A stretch of 64,000 nucleotides of DNA from VBCK01 sp036270655 (GTDB lineage Bacteria > Pseudomonadota > Gammaproteobacteria > Burkholderiales > Burkholderiaceae_F), in contig DATBCD010000025.1 of the NCBI GenBank assembly GCA_036270655.1, positions 22,042 through 86,041 on the forward strand. Direction: 5' to 3'. Positions 19,000 through 27,123 of the stretch are shown here, in pieces. The notes beneath the pieces are model-generated. The model saw only the letters and a program-made list of their open reading frames with translations. It ran no database searches and had not been told where the DNA came from. Every line of letters starts with the position of its first letter. Within the stretch, counting starts at the first letter, position 1. The position numbers and the translations under genes are program-made.

Positions 19000-20694
19000 T
19001 CAGGACCCGCCGTGGCCCGACGCCGCCATATGGAACAGCTTCAGCAGCAGCAGGCCGGCAGCGATCGCCAGGTACGCCCGCAACACGACCATCCAGACGC
19101 GATTGACCAACGTCAGACGGGCCGGCGGCAACTGATCCAGCGGCGGCATTCTCCAGTCCGATCGCGACTCGCCTGGCACCGCAGGCTGGTCGGACGCACG
19201 GGACCCCTTGGCCTTCTCGACCAGGTGCACGCCGACTGTCACGGCGGCGCCCAGCACGCTGCCGCCGACCAGGACCGCCAGGATCTGGGCGTCACTGGTG
19301 TCCGGAAACAGCACCGACGCGGTCAGGATCACCGACAGCATCAACAGGACCGCGATGATGGCCGCCGTGAACAGGTTGACGGCGCGCCCGTTGACCCACG
19401 GACCGAGCACCGTCTTGTCGTTGCACAGGAGCAGCAGAAACACGGTGGCGCTTGGAAGCAGCACGCCAGCCAGCGTCTGGACCATGTTGGTCAGCAGCCC
19501 AAGTGGCGTGCCAGGGGTCAGCACCAGGGCCGCGGCGACCGCGATCAGTCCGAAAAAGAACGCGTAGAAGCCCACGGCGTCGGTCGGCTTGCGGTGCAGC
19601 GAATGGCGGATCGACAGCACGTCGCCCAGTGCGTAGGCGGTCGACAGGGAAACGGCAGCGGCCCCGATGATGCAGGCATCGATCAGCGCGAGAGCGAACA
19701 GGACCGCGGGGGTGCGCCCGAAGTACTTCTGCATCCCCGCGGCCACGGCGCCGGCGTCGGCAAAATGGCCGAATTCGGGCCGGCCAGCGAAAGTGGCGGC
19801 GGAAAACCCCATCATCGCGACCGCGCCCACGACGACCAGCACGATGCCGAGCCACAGGTCGACCCGCTCGTAACGGATGAAGCGCGGCGTGATCCGCTTG
19901 TCGATCACGTAGCTTTGCTGGAAGAACAGCTGCCAGGGGGCCACCGTGGTGCCGACGATCGCGATGACCAGCAGCATCACCTCGTTCAGCTTGCCGCCGT
20001 GGGGCAGCTGCGGGATCAGGAAGTCGTGCGCCACCTCGCCCAGCGGGGGCGGGATCATCACGAGTACCGGAACCAGCAGCAGGCTGCCGAATACCAGGAA
20101 AAGGGCGAAGCGCTCGAAGCGGCGGAAATCCCCGGTGCTGGCAGCCGCCATGATCAGCAGCGCCGAGATCGACACGCCCCAGAACTTCGAAAGGCCCAGA
20201 GTGCCGAGGGCCAGGCTGATGCCGATGAACTCCGTGACGATCGTCAGGGCGTTCAGCAGGAACAGGTCGATGATGCTGAAGGTGCCCCAGAACCTGCCGA
20301 ACCGCTCGAAGATCAGCCGGGCGTGCCCGACGCCGGTGACCGCGCCCAGCCGCAGCACCATTTCCTGGTTCACATACAGAACCGGTACCAGCAGCAGCAG
20401 CGTCCAAAGCAGCGACGTGCCGTAATTCTGCCCGGCCTGCGTATAGGTGCTGAAGGCGCCGGCGTCGTTGTCGCCCACCATCACGATCAGCCCCGGCCCG
20501 AGGATCGCCAGCAGCGTCCGCACCCTGTGACCGAGGGTGCGGCGCGGCTGGACGTCGTGGTGCGCGATCGTGCCGAGCGCGCCGCGGATGTCGCCCACGT
20601 GGGCGCTGTCGAGCACGGCGCGCTCGACCGGTGCCACCGGGGTGGCGCGCAGAACGGCGGTGTTTCGGAAGTACACGGCAGCCTCCCGAAGCAT
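19000..20694 (-). CDS. Nramp (SLC11) family divalent metal transporter, altered metal site
   Basis: A 564-residue polytopic transporter of the Nramp fold. The N-terminal 62 residues are hydrophilic and the C-terminal part is longer than in MntH (about 410 residues). The TM1 motif that reads DPGN in Mn/Fe transporters is DAGA here (residues 77-80), and the TM6 MPH motif is APW (252-254). The metal-coordinating Asn and Met and the proton-linked His are therefore gone, while the TM1 Asp is kept. From memory, Nramp-related Mg transporters (NRMT) also replace the Met with Ala. Substrate is thus uncertain: Mg, Mn or another divalent ion. The start at 20694 overlaps the stop of a 57-codon ORF (TGATG). 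Confidence 0.85.
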   Translation of the reverse strand: MLREAAVYFRNTAVLRATPVAPVERAVLDSAHVGDIRGALGTIAHHDVQPRRTLGHRVRTLLAILGPGLIVMVGDNDAGAFSTYTQAGQNYGTSLLWTLLLLVPVLYVNQEMVLRLGAVTGVGHARLIFERFGRFWGTFSIIDLFLLNALTIVTEFIGISLALGTLGLSKFWGVSISALLIMAAASTGDFRRFERFALFLVFGSLLLVPVLVMIPPPLGEVAHDFLIPQLPHGGKLNEVMLLVIAIVGTTVAPWQLFFQQSYVIDKRITPRFIRYERVDLWLGIVLVVVGAVAMMGFSAATFAGRPEFGHFADAGAVAAGMQKYFGRTPAVLFALALIDACIIGAAAVSLSTAYALGDVLSIRHSLHRKPTDAVGFYAFFFGLIAVAAALVLTPGTPLGLLTNMVQTLAGVLLPSATVFLLLLCNDKTVLGPWVNGRAVNLFTAAIIAVLLMLSVILTASVLFPDTSDAQILAVLVGGSVLGAAVTVGVHLVEKAKGSRASDQPAVPGESRSDWRMPPLDQLPPARLTLVNRVWMVVLRAYLAIAAGLLLLKLFHMAASGHGGS

Positions 20695-20867
20695 CAGCGT
20701 CGGGAAACGCCGACCAGCAGCGCGTAGACCCCAGGGCACGCAGTTTGACCCGCGCCTGCGTGCGGACGGTGGGCCACGCGCGCCTGCCCGGCCCGCGCGC
20801 CGGTGCTCCGGGACTTGATAGCGGCGGCGAGCCGCCGGAGGAATTTCAGTTCGGCTTTCAAGGTCAT
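20694..20867 (-). CDS. Candidate leader ORF coupled to the Nramp gene, 57 aa
   Basis: A 57-residue ORF beginning MTLKAELKFLRRLAAAIKS, with a ribosome binding site (AGAGGTGA, 20873-20880) about six bases before its ATG. Its TGA overlaps the ATG of the transporter (TGATG), the hallmark of translational coupling. The first 20 residues would form a basic amphipathic helix. About 79 percent of third codon positions are G or C, somewhat lower than the neighbouring genes. It could be a regulatory leader ORF for the metal transporter or a small protein partner. I know no homologue. Confidence 0.5.
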   Translation of the reverse strand: MTLKAELKFLRRLAAAIKSRSTGARAGQARVAHRPHAGAGQTACPGVYALLVGVSRR

Positions 20868-20893
20868 TTCGATCACCTCTTGAGTCCAGCCGA

Positions 20894-20934
20894 CCGCCGC
20901 AGGCGGCGCCCGGCCCGGCCGCATTAAGCGGCCG
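20894..20934 (-). promoter_or_regulatory. Two hairpins in the Nramp leader RNA
   Basis: Read on the minus strand, a 7-base-pair stem CGGCCGC-N5-GCGGCCG (20916-20934) is followed by a 5-base-pair stem with a three-base loop (20894-20906), and 14 bases later comes the ribosome binding site of the leader ORF. The arrangement resembles a regulated 5' leader. I found no match to the Mn (yybP-ykoY) riboswitch core. Confidence 0.4.
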
Positions 20935-21068
20935 ACGTTCAGGCCCGCAGACCATGGTCGACCTCGCGCCGAACGCGAAACGACCTGATCCGTCAGTCAA
21001 ACCGATGGGAGGTGGTCAAAGCCCGCCGCTGGGGCGAGCAGACTGCCAGGTGTTGCTTGCTTGACGCA

Positions 21069-21093
21069 CCGTCCCGCTATTCCAGCGGGACGG
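21069..21093. promoter_or_regulatory. Perfect 10-bp inverted repeat
   Basis: CCGTCCCGCT-N5-AGCGGGACGG, a perfect 10-base stem with a five-base loop in the divergent region between the metal importer and the metal efflux operon. Neither strand shows a T-run after it, so a terminator is unlikely. A protein operator or an RNA hairpin is possible. Confidence 0.45.
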
Positions 21094-21381
21094 CGGTGTG
21101 AGACATGGACTCTTGCCGCGGATCCAGCTGGTTACTCCAAAGATCTACTAGGCCCACAGTCCATGGGGTATGCCCCGAAGTTGCAAACATCCAAATAATG
21201 GCGTCGCACTGCACCAAAGTCAACCTCGGATTCAGAAAAATTGCAACGAGTTGTCGCGATGAACGCGCGGTAAACTGAAATAGCGGCCAGCTGTCGGCCC
21301 AAGCGCTGTCGCGTGCGGTCGGCCGAAACACTCAGTTGAGAGCTCTAACGATTCGGCCGGAGGGCGATCGGGGGAGTCGTC

Positions 21382-22548
21382 ATGCCAGCACACGAGCATG
21401 CGCCAAGCTCTCGCGGCGGGGCTTTTCTTTGGTCCGGCATCGGTTTTGGCCTGCTGCTGGTCGTTGGTCTGTTCACGAAGGGCTTCGGGCTGCTGGGTGG
21501 CACCCATAACGCGGCCGAGGAACCGGCAGAGGCGGTCCACCAGGGGGACAAGATCATCGTTCCCGAAGGTTCGCCCTTGCGAAACCGGCTGACCGTGATG
21601 CCGGCGCCAGCGCAGGAGACCCACTCGAAACTGGTCCTGCCCGGGATCGTCGAGCCGAATCCGGCACGCATATCCGCAGTGCTCACGCCGCTGGGCGGCC
21701 GCGTCCTGGACCTGAAGGTCGCGCTGGGCGATCGCGTCGCGCGCGGCCAGCCTCTGGCGGTGATCGATTCGCCCGACCTGGCGCAAGCCTACGACGACAA
21801 CGACAAGGCGTCGGACCTGTTCGAGCTGACCGCGAAGAACCTCGAACGCCAGGAAGGTCAGTACAAGCTCGGGGCCGCCTCGGACCGGGATCTGGATCAG
21901 GCTCGCAGCGACCACGCGCAGGCGGCGGCTGAATACGAGCGAACCCGGGCGCGCCTGAAGATCCTGGGTGTCGGCGTCGCGTCCAGCGACCGCTCGCGCC
22001 TGCTCACCGTCAGGGCGCCGGTCAGTGGCAGCGTCACAACGCTCACGGTCTCTCCCGGCAACATGGTCAACGATCCGACGCAGCCGTTGATGACGATAGC
22101 CGATCTGTCGACCATCTGGGTCACGGCACTGGTTCCCGAAAAGGATGTTGCAGCGGTCAGCAAGGATCAGGACGCCGAGGTCGGTCTGGTGGCCTATCCC
22201 GACCGGCCGCTGCGCGGCAAGGTTCTGTTCGTGTCCGACGTGGTCGAGGCCGACACGCGCCGCAACAAGCTCAGGATCGCTTTTCCCAACGCCGACTACG
22301 CGCTCAAGCCGAACATGTTCGCGACGGTGACGCTGCTGGGGCCGAAGCGCAGCCGTGTTGTCCTGCCCAGCTCGGCGCTGCTGATAAACAACGACAGAAC
22401 GACCGTGTTCGTCGCCACGGCCCCGTGGACTTTCGAGCGCCGCACGGTCGTGCCGCAGCTCGAAGAAGGCGCCTCGGTTGCAATCAGCTCCGGCCTGAGC
22501 GCCGGCGAACAGGTGGTCGTCAAGGGCGGAATTCTCCTCAATGATTGA
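21382..22548 (+). CDS. RND efflux periplasmic adaptor (CzcB/HlyD type)
   Basis: A 388-residue membrane-fusion protein. One N-terminal membrane helix (about residues 15-33, LWSGIGFGLLLVVGLF) is followed by a lipoyl-like half (ISAVLTPLGGRVLDLKVALGDRVARGQPLAVID), an alpha-hairpin (about 140-190), the second lipoyl half (LLTVRAPVSGSVTTLTVSPGN) and beta-barrel plus membrane-proximal domains. It links the inner-membrane pump to the outer-membrane factor in export of divalent heavy metals. Its stop overlaps the start of the pump gene by 8 bases. It is the first gene of the operon. Confidence 0.9.
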   Translation: MPAHEHAPSSRGGAFLWSGIGFGLLLVVGLFTKGFGLLGGTHNAAEEPAEAVHQGDKIIVPEGSPLRNRLTVMPAPAQETHSKLVLPGIVEPNPARISAVLTPLGGRVLDLKVALGDRVARGQPLAVIDSPDLAQAYDDNDKASDLFELTAKNLERQEGQYKLGAASDRDLDQARSDHAQAAAEYERTRARLKILGVGVASSDRSRLLTVRAPVSGSVTTLTVSPGNMVNDPTQPLMTIADLSTIWVTALVPEKDVAAVSKDQDAEVGLVAYPDRPLRGKVLFVSDVVEADTRRNKLRIAFPNADYALKPNMFATVTLLGPKRSRVVLPSSALLINNDRTTVFVATAPWTFERRTVVPQLEEGASVAISSGLSAGEQVVVKGGILLND

Positions 22549-25500
22549 TCAATTCGTCGGAATCTGCCTGCACCGGCGAGTTGCAGTCATCGTCCTGGCG
22601 TTGCTGGTGACCGCATTCGGCGTTTACGCCTGGAAAACCCTGTCCGTCGAGGCCTATCCCGAGCTTGGCGACGTCGCCGCCCAGGTGACCACGCAGGTGC
22701 CGGGGCTTGCCGCCGAAGAGGTGGAGCAGCTGATCACGGTGCCGCTGGAGCGGCAGATCAACGGCACGCCGGGACTGCTGCTGATGCGCTCGAGCAGCAC
22801 TTTCGGCCTGTCTTTAATCACGGTTCTGTTTCGCGACGGCTACGAGGATTACTGGGCGCGCCAGCGCCTGCTGGAGCGCATCAATCAAGCGGTGTTGCCG
22901 TCCGGAGCGTCGCCCTCGCTCGACCCGGTGGCCGGTCCAGGCGGTGAAATCTACCGCTACACGCTGGAGTCCGACACCAGAAATCTTCAGGAGCTGTCCG
23001 AAATCCAGCGCTGGATCGTGATCCCCGCGCTCAAGTCGGTGCCGGGCGTGGTCGACGACACCAATTTTGGCGGCTTCACGACCAATTACCAGCTCGATCT
23101 GGATCCCACTCAACTGCAACACTACGGTCTGGGGATCACCGATGTGATCAACACCATCAACAACAACAACGCCAATGCCGGCGGTGGGCGCGTCTCGCGC
23201 GGAGACCAGAGTTATGTGATCCGCGGCGTCGGGCTGATGCGCAGCCTGGCCGATATCGGCTCGACGGTGGTCACGCAGGTCAACGGCACGCCGGTGCTGG
23301 TGCGCGACCTGGGCCGCACCACCCTCAGTCACCAGGAGCGCGAAGGCATCCTGGGAAAGGATACCAATCCCGACACGATCGAAGGCATCGTCCTGATGCT
23401 GAAGTACCAGAACCCGTCGCAAACGCTGCGCGGCATTCACGCCAAGGTGGCCGAGCTGAACAGGCAGCTCGCAGCCAGAGACGTCCGGATCGTGCCCTAT
23501 ATCGACCGCGACGATCTGGTGCGGGCAACCATCAACAAGGTCGGCCGCACCATTGGCGAGGGCATCGGTCTGGTCTTTCTGATCCTGATTCTCTTTCTCG
23601 GCAGCCCGCGCAGCGCGCTTGTGGTGGCGGTCACCATCCCGTTCGCGCTGGTCGCGGTGTTTTCGATGCTCAACCTCACGAAGGTATCGGCCAACCTGCT
23701 GTCGCTCGGCGCGATCGATTTCGGCATCCTGGTCGACGGGGCGATCGTGGTGACCGAAGCCGTGCTGCGCCGGCGCGAGGCCATGCCCGATGAGGAACTG
23801 AGCGAAAGCGAAGTCAAGGCCGCGGCGCTGCAAGTGACGCGGCCGATCTTCTTCGCCAGCCTGATCATCGTCACCGCGTATCTTCCGCTGTTCTCGTTCG
23901 AACGAGCCGAAGCCAAGCTCTTCACGCCGATGGCCTACACGATGGGCTACGCCCTGATGGGGGCGCTGCTGGCGTCGCTGGCCCTGGTGCCCGGTCTGGC
24001 CTATTACGCGTTCCGCCAGCCCGGTACCGTGTATCGCAACCGATGGCTGGAAGGCCTGACGCGCGTCTATGACCGCATGCTCGAGTCCTGCCTGGAGCAA
24101 CCCCGCATCGTGTACGGCATAGCCATCTTTGCCTTGATGGCGGTGATCGGGTTCGGCGCCACCATCGGCCGCGAGTTTCTGCCGGACCTGGACGAGGGCG
24201 CGCTCTGGCTCCAGGTGCAGATGCCCACCGGCCTGGGGCTGAACAAGGCCAGCGACATGGCGAGCGATCTGCGGCGGGCGGTTCTCAAATATCCGGAAGT
24301 CTCCTATGTAGTCACCCAGACCGGTCGCAACGACGACGGCACCGATCCCTGGACCATGTCGCATGTCGAAGCGCCCGTGGGGCTGAAGCCTTACGACACG
24401 TGGGCGGCAGGCGAGTCCAAGAGGCAGTTCGTCGACCGGTTTGCCGCGGGACTGGCGCGCGACCTGCCCGGGTATTCGATCGGCATCAGTCAGCCGATCA
24501 TCGACGGGGTCAACGACCTGATCGGCGGCGCCCACAGCCCTTTGGTGATCAAGATCTTCGGTGACGATCTGGATATGCTGCGCAACATCGGAGGCCAGAT
24601 CGTCACGGTCCTTTACACGATTGAGGGGACGTCGAGCGCATCCATCTTCCAGGAACCTCCGATTCCGCAGGTGGAGGTCAAGCTGGATCGCGAGAAAGCC
24701 GCGCGCTACGGCGTCAACATGACCGACCTGCAGAACGTGATCCAGACCGGAGTCGGCCAGGCGCCGGTGTCCACCGTGTACGTGGGCGAGAGAACCTATC
24801 CTCTGACCGTCCGCTTCGTCCAGCAGGCACGCGACCGCCCCGAGGCTCTGGGCAACCTGCTGGTCAGCACCGCCGGCGGCGTGCAAGTGCCGCTGTCCCA
24901 GCTCGCCGTAATCCGCGTCAGGTCCGGCGAGAGCACTGTCACCCGCGAGAACGGCCAGCGCAACCTGACGATCCGGATCGACAACCGCGACCGCGATCTG
25001 ACCTCGTACCTGGCAGAGGCCCAGGCCAAGATCGCCGCCCGCGTGCATTTCGACGACGACAAGATCAAGCTGGAGTGGGGCGGTCAATTCGAGAACCAGC
25101 GGCGCGCGGAAGCGCGGCTGCTGGTGATCCTGGCGCTCGTGCTGGGCCTGATGCTGATCTTCCTGACTGTCGGGATGCACTCTCTGCGGCAGGCCGCGCT
25201 GATTCTGGGTGTCGTGCCCCTTGCGACTCTGGGCGGCTTGATCTCGCTTCGTGTTACGGGGCAGAACCTCAACGTCGCAAGCGGCGTCGGCTTCATCGCC
25301 TTGTTCGGAGTCGCCGTGCAGAACGGGATCATCATGGTGTCGAACCTGAACCGGATGCGCAAAGCCGGCCTGGAGCTGCACGAGGCCATCATGAAGGGCG
25401 CCACCGAGCGCCTGCGGCCGGTGCTGATGACGGCGACCGTGGCAACCCTGGGTATGCTGCCGGCGGCGATCCATACAGGTGTCGGCAGCGACGTGCAGCG

Positions 25501-25636
25501 GGGAATCGCCACGGTGGTTGTGGGCGGGCTGGCGATCTCGACCGTACTGACTTTGTTCGTTCTGCCTTCGATGTACCACGTGATCGAGCATTGGGCCGAG
25601 GGGCGCCATGGTCAGGCGCGATGGGGTTTGCGATGA
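22541..25636 (+). CDS. Heavy-metal RND efflux pump (CzcA/CusA family)
   Basis: A 1031-residue inner-membrane proton-driven pump with the usual two halves of six helices and two large periplasmic loops. The heavy-metal signature DFGILVDGAIVVTE in TM4 keeps Asp393, Asp399 and Glu406, in the same spacing as CzcA Asp402, Asp408 and Glu415. This argues for divalent cations such as Co, Zn, Cd or Ni rather than Cu/Ag (the CusA class lacks the first Asp; from memory). Other markers are TQVPGLAAEEVEQLITVPLE and GREFLPDLDEGALWLQ. The last codon overlaps the outer-membrane factor start (ATGA). Confidence 0.93.
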   Translation: MIDQFVGICLHRRVAVIVLALLVTAFGVYAWKTLSVEAYPELGDVAAQVTTQVPGLAAEEVEQLITVPLERQINGTPGLLLMRSSSTFGLSLITVLFRDGYEDYWARQRLLERINQAVLPSGASPSLDPVAGPGGEIYRYTLESDTRNLQELSEIQRWIVIPALKSVPGVVDDTNFGGFTTNYQLDLDPTQLQHYGLGITDVINTINNNNANAGGGRVSRGDQSYVIRGVGLMRSLADIGSTVVTQVNGTPVLVRDLGRTTLSHQEREGILGKDTNPDTIEGIVLMLKYQNPSQTLRGIHAKVAELNRQLAARDVRIVPYIDRDDLVRATINKVGRTIGEGIGLVFLILILFLGSPRSALVVAVTIPFALVAVFSMLNLTKVSANLLSLGAIDFGILVDGAIVVTEAVLRRREAMPDEELSESEVKAAALQVTRPIFFASLIIVTAYLPLFSFERAEAKLFTPMAYTMGYALMGALLASLALVPGLAYYAFRQPGTVYRNRWLEGLTRVYDRMLESCLEQPRIVYGIAIFALMAVIGFGATIGREFLPDLDEGALWLQVQMPTGLGLNKASDMASDLRRAVLKYPEVSYVVTQTGRNDDGTDPWTMSHVEAPVGLKPYDTWAAGESKRQFVDRFAAGLARDLPGYSIGISQPIIDGVNDLIGGAHSPLVIKIFGDDLDMLRNIGGQIVTVLYTIEGTSSASIFQEPPIPQVEVKLDREKAARYGVNMTDLQNVIQTGVGQAPVSTVYVGERTYPLTVRFVQQARDRPEALGNLLVSTAGGVQVPLSQLAVIRVRSGESTVTRENGQRNLTIRIDNRDRDLTSYLAEAQAKIAARVHFDDDKIKLEWGGQFENQRRAEARLLVILALVLGLMLIFLTVGMHSLRQAALILGVVPLATLGGLISLRVTGQNLNVASGVGFIALFGVAVQNGIIMVSNLNRMRKAGLELHEAIMKGATERLRPVLMTATVATLGMLPAAIHTGVGSDVQRGIATVVVGGLAISTVLTLFVLPSMYHVIEHWAEGRHGQARWGLR

Positions 25637-27123
25637 GACCCCGTCTCGCCGTCGGGGCATTGGCGGTGGCGCTCTGGGCCTGCGCGGCAGGGCCTGATTT
25701 CAAGCGCCCGGCACCCCCTGCTGCCCCAGGCTATGGCAGCGCCTCGCAGCAGGCGCAAACCGTGCCAGTGGAGGGAACCGGGGGCAGCGCCCAGCGCTTC
25801 GTGACCGGCCTGGATATTCCGGCGCAATGGTGGACCCTGTTTCGGTCGCCCCAGCTGAACGCCCTGGTCGAGCAGTCGTTGAAAGGCAATCCGAACGTCG
25901 ACGCGGCTCGCGCCGCGCTGCGCCAGGCGCGCGAGCTTTATCTGGCGCAGCGGACGGCCTACTTTCCGACCCTCCAGGGAAACTTGAGCGCGTCGCGCAA
26001 CAAGGATGCCTTGAGCGCGATCGCCAATCCCACGGTCTCGCCCGATGCGACTTACAGCCTGTTCACCGCCCAGCTGGTGCTGACTTATGTGCCGGATGTG
26101 TTCGGCAGCAACCGGCGTTCCGTGGAGGCGGCCCAGGCACAGCTCGAGGCCAGCCGTTTCCAGCTCGAAGCCACGTACCTGACTCTCAGCAGTAACGTGG
26201 TCGTTACGGCCGTACAGGAAGCCTCTTTGCGCGACCAGATCGCCGCCACCGAGCGGCTGCTGCAATTGCAGCACCAGCTCACCGAGACGGTGCGCGGCCA
26301 GCGCGCGCTGGGCACAGCCAGCCAGCTCGATCTTCTGGCGCAGCAATCGGCCGAGGCGCAGACCGCCCAGACCCTGCCGCCCTTGCACAAGCAGCTCGGT
26401 CAGACGCGCGATGCCTTGACCGCTCTGCTGGGTCGGCTGCCGGCCGAGGAGCCGGAACAAACCTTCCGCCTGGAGGAATTGACTCTGCCTGCCGACCTGC
26501 CGGTCAGCCTGCCCTCGAAGCTGATCGAACAGCGCCCGGATGTGCGCCAGGCCGAAGAGAATCTGCACGCCGCATCGGCGCAAGTGGGCGTAGCCCTGGC
26601 CAACATGCTGCCCCAGTTCACCCTCGTGGGCAACATCGGATCGAGCTCGCTGCAATTGGACCGGATGTTCACGCCGGGCAATGCATTCTGGGGTATGGGC
26701 GCCTCGCTGAGCCAGACGCTCTTCGATTCCGGTGCGCTGCTGCATCGGCGACGGGCGGCAGACGCCGCCCTCGATCAGGCGGGGGCGCAATACCGGGCCG
26801 CGGTGATCCTCGCATGCCAGAACGTGGCCGACAGCTTGCGTGCCTTGCAGGCGGACGCCGATGCGCTGAAAGCGACCGCCGAAGCCGATCGCGCGGCCAA
26901 GGCGACGTTCGATCTGGCGTGGCGTCAACGCGAGCTCGGCACGATCAGCCTGGTGGCGGTGCTGAACGCGGAGCAGACCTACCAGCAGGCCGAGCTTGCG
27001 TTGATCCAGGCTCGCGCCAATCGCTATTCCGACACGGCCGGCCTGTTTCAGGCGCTCGGGGGCGGCTGGTGGAATCGTCAGGAGGAAATCGCAAATGAAC
27101 GGCCTGGTCCTGCGGCAAGATAG
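25633..27123 (+). CDS. Outer-membrane efflux lipoprotein (NodT/OprM type)
   Basis: A 496-residue TolC-like outer-membrane factor, the exit duct of the tripartite pump. It is probably a lipoprotein: the signal ends LWAC, with the acylated Cys at residue 17. Family blocks are PAQWWTLFRSPQLNALVEQSLKG, then FPTLQGNLSASRN, then LIEQRPDVRQAEENLHAASAQVGVALANMLPQFTL. The start at 25633 overlaps the pump stop by ATGA; an in-frame ATG at 25621 is less likely. The gene order adaptor-pump-duct differs from czcCBA. The 3' end overlaps the crotonase gene by 29 bases. Confidence 0.9.
   Translation: MRPRLAVGALAVALWACAAGPDFKRPAPPAAPGYGSASQQAQTVPVEGTGGSAQRFVTGLDIPAQWWTLFRSPQLNALVEQSLKGNPNVDAARAALRQARELYLAQRTAYFPTLQGNLSASRNKDALSAIANPTVSPDATYSLFTAQLVLTYVPDVFGSNRRSVEAAQAQLEASRFQLEATYLTLSSNVVVTAVQEASLRDQIAATERLLQLQHQLTETVRGQRALGTASQLDLLAQQSAEAQTAQTLPPLHKQLGQTRDALTALLGRLPAEEPEQTFRLEELTLPADLPVSLPSKLIEQRPDVRQAEENLHAASAQVGVALANMLPQFTLVGNIGSSSLQLDRMFTPGNAFWGMGASLSQTLFDSGALLHRRRAADAALDQAGAQYRAAVILACQNVADSLRALQADADALKATAEADRAAKATFDLAWRQRELGTISLVAVLNAEQTYQQAELALIQARANRYSDTAGLFQALGGGWWNRQEEIANERPGPAAR

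Larger units (their letters stand above)
20868..21381. other. Divergent intergenic region between Nramp leader and efflux operon
   Basis: 514 bases without a supported gene. It contains the two leader hairpins (20894-20934), a perfect 10-base inverted repeat at 21069-21093, and a relatively AT-rich segment (about 21180-21280) likely to hold the promoter of the efflux operon. I could not place -35/-10 boxes with confidence. An open frame on the minus strand at 21077-21331 has no protein-like character. Confidence 0.5.

Noticed and set aside
20868..21000. Mn (yybP-ykoY) riboswitch before the Nramp gene
   Set aside because: The conserved GGGGAGUAG-type and GAAAG segments are not present; only generic hairpins are seen.
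21077..21331. 84-codon open frame on the minus strand in the Nramp/efflux intergenic region
   Set aside because: No ribosome binding site, atypical composition, overlaps the likely promoter area.
22814..25660. 948-codon open frame on the minus strand opposite the RND pump
   Set aside because: Antisense shadow of a recognisable pump gene; no motif, no ribosome binding site.
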